A stretch of 52,110 nucleotides of DNA from Desulfocurvus sp. Lineage in GTDB: Bacteria; Desulfobacterota; Desulfovibrionia; Desulfovibrionales; Desulfovibrionaceae. Each line of letters begins with the position of its first letter. Positions within the stretch are counted from its first letter, which is position 1. The notes beneath the pieces were generated by a model. The model did not search any database. It was not told the origin of the DNA and saw only the letters and a program-made list of their open reading frames with translations. Below, piece by piece: positions 43,391-50,567 of this stretch. The position numbers and the translations under genes were made by a program. The DNA is taken from positions 5,924-58,033 of the forward strand of contig JAIMKR010000018.1 in assembly GCA_020692325.1 (NCBI GenBank), read 5' to 3'.

Positions 43391-44488
43391 TTATCCCCGG
43401 GTGGACAATGAGGCCGCGCTCGTCTGCTGATGCGCCAGGGCCAGGGTTTCCCAATGGAGCGGCTCCTCGCACTTCACGGAGCGCAGCAGCGCCGCGCCCA
43501 CAACCTCGTCCCAGTGCACGGGCGAAATGCCGTCCAGCGGGCTACGGGTGGTCAGATCGGTTTCGGCCAGCACGTGCCCGGCGGGCAGATCGCGCGAGAA
43601 GACGATGCACTTGCGCAGCTTCTTGGCCGAGGCCAATTCCTCGGGAAACACCTTCTTGCCCTTCTGGACCATGCAGGCCTCCACCTCGCGGATCATGCGG
43701 ACGAGCTGGGCCAGTTCGTCCGGCACCAGGGAGGCCTTATGGTCGGTACCCACCTGATTCTTGTCCAGGGTGAAGTGGCGCTCAACCACGCAGGCGCCCA
43801 GGGCCACGGCGGCCACGCTGGGGGCCAGACCGCGTTCGTGCCCGGAGTAACCCACGGGCAGGCCGTAACGCTCACGCAGGGTCTCCATCACCGGCAGGCC
43901 GATCTTTTCCTCGACGCAGGGGTACGAACTGTTGCAATGCAGCAAAACGATGTTGTCGTGCCGGGAGCGGACGACGGAGACGGCTGCGTCGATCTCCTCC
44001 AGGCTGCTCATGCCCGTGCTCATGATGACGGGCAGGCCGCTCTCGGCCACCCGCCGCAGCAGCGGCAGGTTGGTCACGTCGGCGGAGCAGACCTTGATGA
44101 CCGGCATGCCGATGCCGATCATCTCGCCCAGACTCACCTCGTCCCAGGCGGAGGCGAAGAACACCAGCCCCAGCGACTCGGCCAGCTCCTTGAGTTCGGC
44201 CATCTGCTCGGCGGAGAGCTCAAGGGCGCGGCGATGCGCGCCATAGGTGGGGCCGAAGCTGTTGGCCCCGGTGTAGGGGGCCTCGCGGCCAGCGCGGGTC
44301 AGCAGCGACTCCACGTGGCGCTTCTGAAATTTCACGGCCTGCACGCCGGCCCTCGCGGCCTCCTCGACCATGCGCCGGGCCGTCGCCATGTCGCCCTGAT
44401 GATTGTTGCCGACCTCGGCCACAATGAAGCAGGGCTGCCCACGGCCGATTTGGCGGCCATTAGGAAGTGTAATGGTGACGTGCGCCAT
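43391..44488 (-). CDS. neuB: NeuB-family N-acetylneuraminate (or related nonulosonate) synthase
   Basis: A 365-residue enzyme condensing phosphoenolpyruvate with an amino-hexose to a nine-carbon sugar acid. TIM-barrel part: FIVAEVGNNHQGDMATARRM, AVKFQKRHVESLL, FFASAWDEVSL, KVCSADVTNLPLLRRVA and GYSGHERGLAPSVAAVALGA. The C-terminal SAF (antifreeze-like) domain spans about 293-348 (KCIVFSRDLPAGHVL, TRSPLDGISP). The start at 44488 follows GAGG. No neuA, neuC or pseudaminic genes are adjacent; the upstream gene, only 2 bp away, is a winged-helix regulator. The exact product is therefore uncertain (sialic, legionaminic or pseudaminic acid type). Confidence 0.9.
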   Translation of the reverse strand: MAHVTITLPNGRQIGRGQPCFIVAEVGNNHQGDMATARRMVEEAARAGVQAVKFQKRHVESLLTRAGREAPYTGANSFGPTYGAHRRALELSAEQMAELKELAESLGLVFFASAWDEVSLGEMIGIGMPVIKVCSADVTNLPLLRRVAESGLPVIMSTGMSSLEEIDAAVSVVRSRHDNIVLLHCNSSYPCVEEKIGLPVMETLRERYGLPVGYSGHERGLAPSVAAVALGACVVERHFTLDKNQVGTDHKASLVPDELAQLVRMIREVEACMVQKGKKVFPEELASAKKLRKCIVFSRDLPAGHVLAETDLTTRSPLDGISPVHWDEVVGAALLRSVKCEEPLHWETLALAHQQTSAASLSTRG

Positions 44489-44490
44489 GC

Positions 44491-45108
44491 TCACAACCTC
44501 ACGATCTCGAGCCCCCTCCTTGCGGAGACGGGCTGCAGTTGCTGGAATATTTCGTCCTGACGGCCAAAGGAGGTGATAACCACGGCCTGACAATCCACGT
44601 GCTCCAGCACCACGGGCGACGATACGACATAGCCATTGAACAAAGCGCCGTGTTTGTCCACGTCGTTGTCGACGATGGCGACCACCTGAAAGGCGGTGTC
44701 CCGCAGAGCGGAGAGCACAACCTCGCAGGTCTCGGACGCGCCGAACAACACGATCCGTTTACTGCCGCGCCGCTCCAGGCTGCGCAGCTTGGAGAGGATG
44801 AAGTCCTTGATGTTGGTGTACAGGCGGATGGTCTCGCTCGAATAGTCGCTGAACATCTTGCGCCGGCTTTTTTCGCCACCGCTGGTCAGCACGTAGCGGT
44901 AGCTTTTGCCGTTCACCGGCCGGTACTCGATGAGCTCCTGCTCCTGCAAGAGCTTCAGGTACTGATTGACCCTGGCCCCGCTGAGCTTGAGCCTGCGCCC
45001 GAGTTCGAACTGCGACAGTCCCGAATCCTGCGCCAGGGAGTCCAGAATGGCCAGCACCCTGGTCTCCTTGCTGGGTCTGATGTATTTTCCATCCGCGAGC
45101 AGCATCAT
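44491..45108 (-). CDS. Winged-helix DNA-binding protein with C-terminal Rossmann-like sugar/nucleotide domain
   Basis: A 205-residue protein. Residues about 15-75 form a winged helix (KETRVLAILDSLAQDSGLSQ, then ELGRRLKLSGARVNQYLKLL and a wing IEYRPVNGKSYRYVLT), typical of MarR/ArsR-like readers. Residues about 115-200 form a Rossmann-like unit (RIVLFGASETCEVVLSAL, VVAIVDNDVDKHGALFNGY), like the N-terminal domain of sugar-acyltransferases and glycan enzymes. It ends 2 bp before neuB starts, so they form an operon. It probably adjusts expression of surface-glycan genes in response to a sugar nucleotide. The ATG at 45108 has a second ATG next to it. Confidence 0.75.
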   Translation of the reverse strand: MMLLADGKYIRPSKETRVLAILDSLAQDSGLSQFELGRRLKLSGARVNQYLKLLQEQELIEYRPVNGKSYRYVLTSGGEKSRRKMFSDYSSETIRLYTNIKDFILSKLRSLERRGSKRIVLFGASETCEVVLSALRDTAFQVVAIVDNDVDKHGALFNGYVVSSPVVLEHVDCQAVVITSFGRQDEIFQQLQPVSARRGLEIVRL

Positions 45109-45259
45109 ACTTCCACCCAATCGACCCCGATCCTCGTTCGGCCGCCCCACGCGGCGGGAAAGCCCTGCCGCGCCACGACGCCACCAGAAACATGCAAATT
45201 CCGGGCAAACGCCGTTCGACCGTTCACTTCGTCAATGATCCGTGCCACCCCTTGTCGAT

Positions 45260-45288
45260 GCATAAGCCAATAAATCAAGACGTGTCAA
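45260..45288 (-). promoter_or_regulatory. Probable sigma-70 promoter of the regulator-neuB unit
   Basis: On the minus strand a perfect TTGACA (45288-45283), a 17-bp spacer, then TTATGC (45265-45260). The leader to the ATG at 45108 is about 150 nt. Confidence 0.6.
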
Positions 45289-45432
45289 CGCTTCAACAGT
45301 TTTTTCGGCTAACGGGCGCGAAACATTAGCCTCCGACGCCAGGAAAATCATTCACGCAGGCAATGAACCAACACGTCAACAGACCGACGTCCTCCCCCGC
45401 TCGATCGCGGATGAAACGCACTCGTTTTCCTC

Positions 45433-45461
45433 TTGCCTCCGCGCCTGTGGGACCCTATAGT
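45433..45461 (+). promoter_or_regulatory. Probable sigma-70 promoter of the acyl-CoA synthetase gene
   Basis: TTGCCT (45433-45438), a 17-bp spacer and TATAGT (45456-45461). The leader to the ATG at 45503 is about 35 nt. Confidence 0.7.
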
Positions 45462-45502
45462 CCGGCGGCTTTCATCCCCCACGCCCTTTTTTGAGGTTAC
45501 CA

Positions 45503-47230
45503 ATGCCCGAGATCGACCGCCCCTGGCTCAAGCACCACGACCCGACCGTGCCCAACTCTCCGCGTCTTGATCCAAAGCCTCTGTTCCAGTTCCTGCTGGA
45601 CGCCGCGCGGCGCTGGCCCGACAGGGCCGCCATATCCTTTCAGGGGGCGACCATAAGCTATGCCAAACTGGCCAAGCTTTCCGGGCTGGTGGCGGCCAAT
45701 CTGCGCCGCCATGGCCTGCGGCGGGGCGACCGCGTGGCCGTGATGCTGCCCAACACCCCGCAGGCCATCATCGCCTTCTGGGGCGTGCTGCGCGCCGGCG
45801 GCACCGTGGTCTTCACCAATCCGCTGTACATGGAGACGGAAATCGTCCACCAGTTCACCGATTCCGGCGCGCGTTTCCTCATCACCCTCGACTTGCTCTG
45901 GAACAAGATCGCGCCCCTGCGCGACCAGCTGCCCATCGAAAAGTTCTTCGTCACCAGCATGGCCGACGGGCTGCGCTTTCCGCTGAGCCTGCTCTACCGG
46001 CTGCGCGCCTGGCGCGAAGGGCACACCGGACAGGTCCCCTACGACGGCAAGACCGTGCACACCTGGGGCGCGCTCATGGGCGGACTCAGCACCTTCACGG
46101 CCGAGGGGCTCATTCCGCAGAAGGATCTGGCGTTGCTGCAGTACACCGGCGGCACCACCGGGCTCGCCAAGGGCTGCATGATCACCCACGCCAACATCTG
46201 CGCCAACACCCAGCAAATTCTTTCCGTGCTGCCCGGCCTGGGCGACAAGCCGGAGACGTTCCTCGGCATCCTCCCCTATTTCCACATCTACGGCCTCACC
46301 GTGTCGCTCAATCTGTGCACGGCCGTGGGAGCCACGCAGATTCCCTTCGCGCGCTACTCGCCGCTGGACGTGCTCAAAACCATCGAGAAGGAGCGCCCCA
46401 CGGTGTTCCCCGGCGCGCCCTCGGTGTACATCTCGCTGTTGCAGCAAAAGAACGTGGGCCAGTACGACCTGCGCTCCATCCGCTACTGCGTGTCCGGCTC
46501 GGCCCCCATGCCGGTGGAGTGGTTCGACCAGTTCCGCAACGCCACGGGCGCGCACATCTGCGAGGGCTATGGTCTTTCCGAGGCCAGCCCGGTGACGCAC
46601 ATCAACCCGCTCAACGGCGTGGCCAAGCACGGCTCCATCGGCCTGCCCCTGCCGGGAACCGACGCCAAGATCGTGGACATGGACGTGGGCGGTCCCCCGC
46701 TGCCCCCGGGCAAGATGGGCGAGCTGGCGGTGCGCGGACCGCAGGTCATGGCCGGCTACTTCAACCGCCCGGACGACACCGCCGACGTCTTGCGCAACGG
46801 CTGGCTCTACACCGGCGACATCGCCTACATGGACGAGGAAGGCTACTTCTTCATCGTGGACCGCAAGAAGGACCTCATCATCAGCTCCGGGTACAACATC
46901 TACCCGCGCGAGGTGGACGAGGTGCTGCACCAACACCCCAAGGTGCGGGAGGCCGTGGCCGTCGGCATCCCCTGCGACACCCGCGGTGAGGTGGTCAAGG
47001 CCTACATCGTGCCCAAGCCGGGCGAGAAGCCGACCAAGGCCGAGATCATCGCCTTCTGTCGGCAGAAGCTGGCCAACTACAAGGTGCCGCGCCACGTGGA
47101 GTTCCGCGAGAGCCTGCCCAAGACCATGGTCGGCAAGGTGCTGCGGCGGGCCCTGCGCGCCGAGGAGGATCGCCGCGCCCAGGGGTGCGGCGTGCCGCCC
47201 GTGCAGGACGACGCCAGCGACGCGGCCTGA
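45503..47230 (+). CDS. Long-chain fatty acid--CoA ligase (AMP-forming)
   Basis: A 575-residue ANL-superfamily enzyme. The ATP-loop is YTGGTTGLAKG at 214-224, followed by GYGLSEASPVTHINP, LYTGDIAYMDEEGYFFIVDR and RKKDLIISSGYNIYPREVDE, then the catalytic lysine motif PKTMVGKVLRR. It activates fatty acids to acyl-CoA, peripheral to the inner membrane. The ATG at 45503 follows GAGG. Its AT-rich 3' flank starts exactly after the stop codon, where an acquired gene begins (47231). The natural terminator may have been displaced to 48772. Confidence 0.92.
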   Translation: MPEIDRPWLKHHDPTVPNSPRLDPKPLFQFLLDAARRWPDRAAISFQGATISYAKLAKLSGLVAANLRRHGLRRGDRVAVMLPNTPQAIIAFWGVLRAGGTVVFTNPLYMETEIVHQFTDSGARFLITLDLLWNKIAPLRDQLPIEKFFVTSMADGLRFPLSLLYRLRAWREGHTGQVPYDGKTVHTWGALMGGLSTFTAEGLIPQKDLALLQYTGGTTGLAKGCMITHANICANTQQILSVLPGLGDKPETFLGILPYFHIYGLTVSLNLCTAVGATQIPFARYSPLDVLKTIEKERPTVFPGAPSVYISLLQQKNVGQYDLRSIRYCVSGSAPMPVEWFDQFRNATGAHICEGYGLSEASPVTHINPLNGVAKHGSIGLPLPGTDAKIVDMDVGGPPLPPGKMGELAVRGPQVMAGYFNRPDDTADVLRNGWLYTGDIAYMDEEGYFFIVDRKKDLIISSGYNIYPREVDEVLHQHPKVREAVAVGIPCDTRGEVVKAYIVPKPGEKPTKAEIIAFCRQKLANYKVPRHVEFRESLPKTMVGKVLRRALRAEEDRRAQGCGVPPVQDDASDAA

Positions 47231-48768
47231 TTTTTCTTTTACTTTTTGTTTGCCACCCCCTGCTAAATACTTTACCATATATCATTATTCATATTGGGGG
47301 TAGTACAGATATGGCAGAAAGCAAAGAAATCAGGCTGCTTAAAAACAAATGGATCCGAGGTGATTCTTGGCCAAAGCGTCTAGAATGGCTTGAAATATCG
47401 GGGTTGCGAGGTTGGACGGGCCAACACATTGACTTTACTTTCCCCATTTTAGCGCTCGTTGGTGAAAATGGAGCAGGCAAAAGTACAGTTCTTCAAGCAA
47501 TTGCAGCGATTTACCGTCCAAAAGAGGGGGAACGAGGACACTTCGCTTCAGATTTCTTCCCGGATACCCCTTGGGACAAAGTGGAAGGGGTAACTCTTAA
47601 ATATTCTACTCGTGAAGGGGCTACGTCCAGTGACGGCAGTGTACGGAAACCTACTAAACGATGGCTTGGGAATAGAGACAGAAAAATTCGTACAGTAAAA
47701 TATATAGACCTAAGGAGAATTCAACCCGTCCCTGCTCGCGTGGGCTACCAGCGGCTAGCCAAATCTGTAAATCAAGAGGTCAGCTCCAAAAGTTTTGATC
47801 AAACTAATTTGCTGCGGTTATCAGAGATAATGGGAAAACAATATGAGCAGGCAAAAATGTCTGTTACGAATATTGATGCGGTGAGAGAGGTTCCTGTTAT
47901 CCAGCAACACGGAATAAGTTATTCTGGATTTCATCAAGGCGCTGGCGAAACCACAATTACAGAGCTACTAGAGATTCAACTTCCTAAATATAGCGTTGTT
48001 CTCATTGATGAAATTGAGTCTTCTTTACATCCAAGAGCCCAACGACGTTTGATACGTGATTTAGCAAACTTTGCACGGATTAATGAACTTCAAGTTATTG
48101 TTACAACCCACTCTCCATATGTTCTTGAAGAACTGCCACCTGAAGGAAGAATTTTAATTTTCAACGGGCATAATGGTCGTAACGTTGTAAGAGGAGTTAG
48201 CGCTTTTTTTGCTATGACACAAATGGATGATGAAAACCATCCTGAATGCGATCTCTATGTTGAGGATGAAAGAGCTAGCACTTTGCTTAGAGAAGTCTTG
48301 ACTAAAAAATCGGCAGAGATATCACGAAAATGCAGAATTATCCCCGTCGGTTCCGCAGCTGTAGGAAAGTCACTTGGGCTAATGGCTTCGGAGAAAAGAT
48401 TTCCTACTCCATCCTGCATCTACCTTGATGGAGATCAAGACCCTGCAAAAGGTTGCAACATCCTTCCTGGTGGAGACTCTCCTGAACGTGTTGTTTTTGG
48501 TGCCTTACAGGAAATTGGTTTCGAAGGAGTGGCCCAACGCATTGGCCGTAATCACTCTTCAGTCGTGGATGCTTGTGTCCAGGCTATGACTCTTTCAGAA
48601 GCCCACAAATGGGTAAATCACGCCGCTGACGCTTTAGATGTTGGTGGTGATATTCTTTGGAATGCTTTATGCGGAATATGGGTGGATCTGTGTCTAACTG
48701 ATGTGCAAAGTGCAGCAGTGATACAACCAATTATTGATGAACTCGCCACTGCCGAGTAGCAAACAATC
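47231..48768. mobile_element. AT-rich one-gene island (presumed horizontal acquisition)
   Basis: Base composition changes abruptly at both ends: the AT-rich run TTTTTCTTTTACTTTTTG starts at 47231 directly after the acyl-CoA synthetase stop, and GC-rich sequence resumes after 48768. The island contains only the ATPase-TOPRIM gene. Codon use includes many AGA, ATA and TTA codons, unlike every neighbour. No integrase, transposase, inverted terminal repeats or obvious target duplication is seen, so the mechanism is unknown. Confidence 0.65.
47311..48759 (+). CDS. AAA/ABC-type ATPase with TOPRIM-like C-terminal domain (OLD-like, putative defence protein)
   Basis: A 482-residue protein starting at ATG 47311. 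ABC/SMC-type ATPase head: Walker A GENGAGKS at 51-58, signature QGAGET at about 209-214, Walker B VVLIDEIESSLHPRAQ (D233, E234) and H-loop TTHSP (H267). From about 313 a TOPRIM-like domain: YVEDE with E318, then CIYLDGDQDPAKGC (D373, D375) and LPGGDSPERVVF. This order is that of OLD-family nucleases and related phage-defence ATPases (GajA- or PtuA-like), but the protein is shorter than classical OLD and lacks a long coiled-coil insert. No HNH, UvrD or retron partner is adjacent. AT-rich and foreign in character. Defence function is inference. Confidence 0.75.
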   Translation: MAESKEIRLLKNKWIRGDSWPKRLEWLEISGLRGWTGQHIDFTFPILALVGENGAGKSTVLQAIAAIYRPKEGERGHFASDFFPDTPWDKVEGVTLKYSTREGATSSDGSVRKPTKRWLGNRDRKIRTVKYIDLRRIQPVPARVGYQRLAKSVNQEVSSKSFDQTNLLRLSEIMGKQYEQAKMSVTNIDAVREVPVIQQHGISYSGFHQGAGETTITELLEIQLPKYSVVLIDEIESSLHPRAQRRLIRDLANFARINELQVIVTTHSPYVLEELPPEGRILIFNGHNGRNVVRGVSAFFAMTQMDDENHPECDLYVEDERASTLLREVLTKKSAEISRKCRIIPVGSAAVGKSLGLMASEKRFPTPSCIYLDGDQDPAKGCNILPGGDSPERVVFGALQEIGFEGVAQRIGRNHSSVVDACVQAMTLSEAHKWVNHAADALDVGGDILWNALCGIWVDLCLTDVQSAAVIQPIIDELATAE

Positions 48769-48771
48769 ATG

Positions 48772-48799
48772 GCCCCGCCGGAAACGACGGGGCTTTTTT
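48772..48799 (+). terminator. Intrinsic terminator (probably original to the acyl-CoA synthetase gene)
   Basis: GCCCCG (48772-48777) pairs with CGGGGC (48788-48793), followed by TTTTTTA. It has host-like GC content, unlike the island in front of it, so it may have belonged to the acyl-CoA synthetase transcript before the insertion. Confidence 0.8.
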
Positions 48800-48911
48800 A
48801 TCGCAAAGCCCAATCGTCACGCCCGCGCCCCCGCCCTGTCACGACGGCGGGGCATGGTGTTCCGCGACGGGCTCCCGCCCGCCCAACCGCTTCCACCACT
48901 AGGAGGACGCC

Positions 48912-49097
48912 ATGCTCCGACTGCTGCCCAATCCCAACGCCGAAAAGTCCGACAAGGGCCCCAAGCCCTCGGCCCTGGTCTACACGCTACTGCGCCACGG
49001 GCGAGGGCTGACCAGCGTCGAGGCCGAACGCCGTCTGCGCCAATGCCTGGCCGCCATTCGCCCGGCGGCCGACTCCGGTCCCTCCTCCGCCGCCTAG
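48912..49097 (+). CDS. Small hypothetical protein (61 residues)
   Basis: Begins MLRLLPNPNAEKSDKGPKPS and continues ALVYTLLRHGRGLTSVEAERRLRQCLAAIR, ending in an Ala/Ser/Pro-rich tail. The ATG at 48912 sits 5 bp after a perfect AGGAGG, which is the main reason to accept it. Composition is host-like. I do not recognise the family. It could be a short host gene or a spurious frame; no terminator or partner decides it. Confidence 0.5.
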   Translation: MLRLLPNPNAEKSDKGPKPSALVYTLLRHGRGLTSVEAERRLRQCLAAIRPAADSGPSSAA

Positions 49098-49207
49098 CTG
49101 TCGAGCCGCAAGGCATCGTTCACAATCCGATTGATTCGGACCGAATGAACAACCGCCCTTGACTTCACCTTCAGCCCCCGCGCCGGCGCAGCGCCGGTGC
49201 CGACGAC

Positions 49208-49240
49208 GAAAAAGCCCCCCGTCCCGAATGGGGCGGAGGG
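49208..49240 (-). terminator. Intrinsic terminator after the cyclophilin gene
   Basis: On the minus strand a GC-rich stem (GCCCTCCG ... GACGGGGGGC, with a mismatch) is followed by TTTTTC. It lies just past the cyclophilin stop. Confidence 0.7.
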
Positions 49241-49267
49241 CCATGGCGTCGATTCGTCGTCGCGCGA

Positions 49268-49864
49268 CTACTGCGAAATGATGGTGACCTTCTTGATGAC
49301 GATGGGCGTGACCGGCACGTCGGCGAACATGCCATGCCGGCCCGTGGGCGCGCCCTTGATCTCATCGACCACGCGCTTGCCTTCCACGACCTTGCCGAAC
49401 ACGGCATAGCCCCAGCCCATTTCGGACTTGCCCCAGTAGTTGAGGGAGGGGTTGTTCTTCACGTTGATGAAGAACTGGTCCGTGGCGGAGTTCGGATCCG
49501 AGGTGCGGGCCATGGCCACGGTGTACAGCTCATTTTTGAGCCCGTTGTCGGCCTCGTTCCTGATGGCCTTGTCGGTGGGGCGCTCCTGCATGTTCACATC
49601 ATACCCGCCGCCCTGAATCATGAAGCCGTTGATGACGCGGTGGAAAATCGTGCCGTCGTAGTGCCCCTTGCGCGCGTAGCGCAGAAAGTTCTCCACGGTC
49701 ACCGGGGCGGCCTTCTTGTTCAGCTCGAGCACGATGTCGCCCTTGTTGGTCTCCAGCTTCACCAGGATCCTGCCGGGCTCGGCCTTCTGGGCCAGGGCCG
49801 GCGCGGCCAGGGCCAGCACGAGGGCGGCGGCCAGCATCACACGGAAAAAGCGCTGCATCTTCAT
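49268..49864 (-). CDS. ppiA: Peptidyl-prolyl cis-trans isomerase, cyclophilin type (periplasmic)
   Basis: A 198-residue protein with a Sec signal peptide (hydrophobic core LAAALVLALAAPALA, cleavage before QKAEPG). The cyclophilin core follows: FHRVINGFMIQGGGYD, AMARTSDPNSATDQFFINV and AVFGKVVEGKRVVDEI. It assists folding in the periplasm. Two start codons are possible: 49864 and 49858. The AAGGAG is only 2 bp from the first but 8 bp from the second, so initiation at 49858 (196 residues) may be the real one. Confidence 0.92.
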   Translation of the reverse strand: MKMQRFFRVMLAAALVLALAAPALAQKAEPGRILVKLETNKGDIVLELNKKAAPVTVENFLRYARKGHYDGTIFHRVINGFMIQGGGYDVNMQERPTDKAIRNEADNGLKNELYTVAMARTSDPNSATDQFFINVKNNPSLNYWGKSEMGWGYAVFGKVVEGKRVVDEIKGAPTGRHGMFADVPVTPIVIKKVTIISQ

Positions 49865-49969
49865 GACTCCTTGGTTTCGGTGTGGGGGGATGTTTCACCC
49901 GCAGCCCCCGGCTGTAGCAGACCCGGCCCCGCAGGGCAATGCGCTCCCCCCGGTCGCGCGGACCAGGGC

Positions 49970-50371
49970 TTACGCGTCGCGCCGAAACGCCGGCGCATCC
50001 CTGTGCCGACGCAAACGCAGGTCCAATTCCTCACGCTCGCGCGCGGCGTCGGGACGGTCGGGCCGGTCCACCTCGAACAGCACGGCCAGCGCGCTCTCCT
50101 GCGGACGCACAGCATTCAGCACATCGTCGATGTCCACGAGCACCCGCCCAACCGGGCCGGGGCGCCGGACGGGACTCCCGCCCGCCTCCGGACTGGCCGC
50201 CCATCCAATGGGCGCGGCGGCTCTCGCGGTGGAGGCGACGGGATCGGCCGCCTCGCCGCCGGTGCGGCATGGCGCGGTGATCTCCGGGGATCGCGCGGGC
50301 GAGGCCAGCGACAGCCCGGCCGGCGCGGCGAAGGCCAAGACAATGGCGGTGGCGAAAAGACTTTTGCCCAT
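49970..50371 (-). CDS. Hypothetical exported protein
   Basis: A 133-residue protein starting behind GGGAG with a clear Sec signal peptide (MGKSLFATAIVLAFAAPAGLSLAS). The mature part begins with a Pro/Ala/Arg-rich low-complexity stretch of about 70 residues and ends with a charged segment RVLVDIDDVLNAVRPQESAL and VLFEVDRPDRPDAARERE. One cysteine follows the signal (APCRTGG), so a lipoprotein is conceivable but no lipobox is obvious. Unrecognised family. Confidence 0.6.
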   Translation of the reverse strand: MGKSLFATAIVLAFAAPAGLSLASPARSPEITAPCRTGGEAADPVASTARAAAPIGWAASPEAGGSPVRRPGPVGRVLVDIDDVLNAVRPQESALAVLFEVDRPDRPDAAREREELDLRLRRHRDAPAFRRDA

Positions 50372-50520
50372 GGCGGATGCTCCCAGGTTGGCGTTGCGTG
50401 GGCCGGCCGAGACGCGGGAGCGCACAGGGCCGGTGCGAAATCGCTCCGGGAAAGCAGAAAGTGTGCCGTTCTGGGTTGTGTGGAATTCCAGCGAGTTGAG
50501 AGGGACACGTCGGCCCGTCA

Positions 50521-50558
50521 TGCAGCGTTCTGCACCCGCGAGGGCGCGGAACGCTGCA
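50521..50558. repeat. Perfect inverted repeat downstream of cobB
   Basis: TGCAGCGTTC (50521-50530) with GAACGCTGCA (50549-50558), 18-bp loop. No T-run follows on either strand. It lies 9 bp past the end of the cobB/dsrN gene and probably stabilises or terminates its transcript. Confidence 0.5.
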
Positions 50559-50567
50559 CAAACGCGG

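Larger units (their letters stand above)
45109..45502. other. 394-bp divergent intergenic region
   Basis: Carries a promoter on each strand (45260-45288 minus, 45433-45461 plus). The stretch 45290-45400 is moderately AT-rich without a recognisable element. No gene, ops element or small RNA was identified. Confidence 0.55.

Noticed and set aside
45497-47278. 593-residue open frame antisense to the acyl-CoA synthetase
   Set aside because: Shadow of a GC-rich gene; no ribosome binding site or recognisable domain.
47185-47310. Longer N-terminus for the ATPase-TOPRIM protein starting inside the acyl-CoA synthetase gene
   Set aside because: The extension would be mostly frame-shifted synthetase codons plus AT-rich leader; the ATG at 47311 begins a sequence typical of the family.
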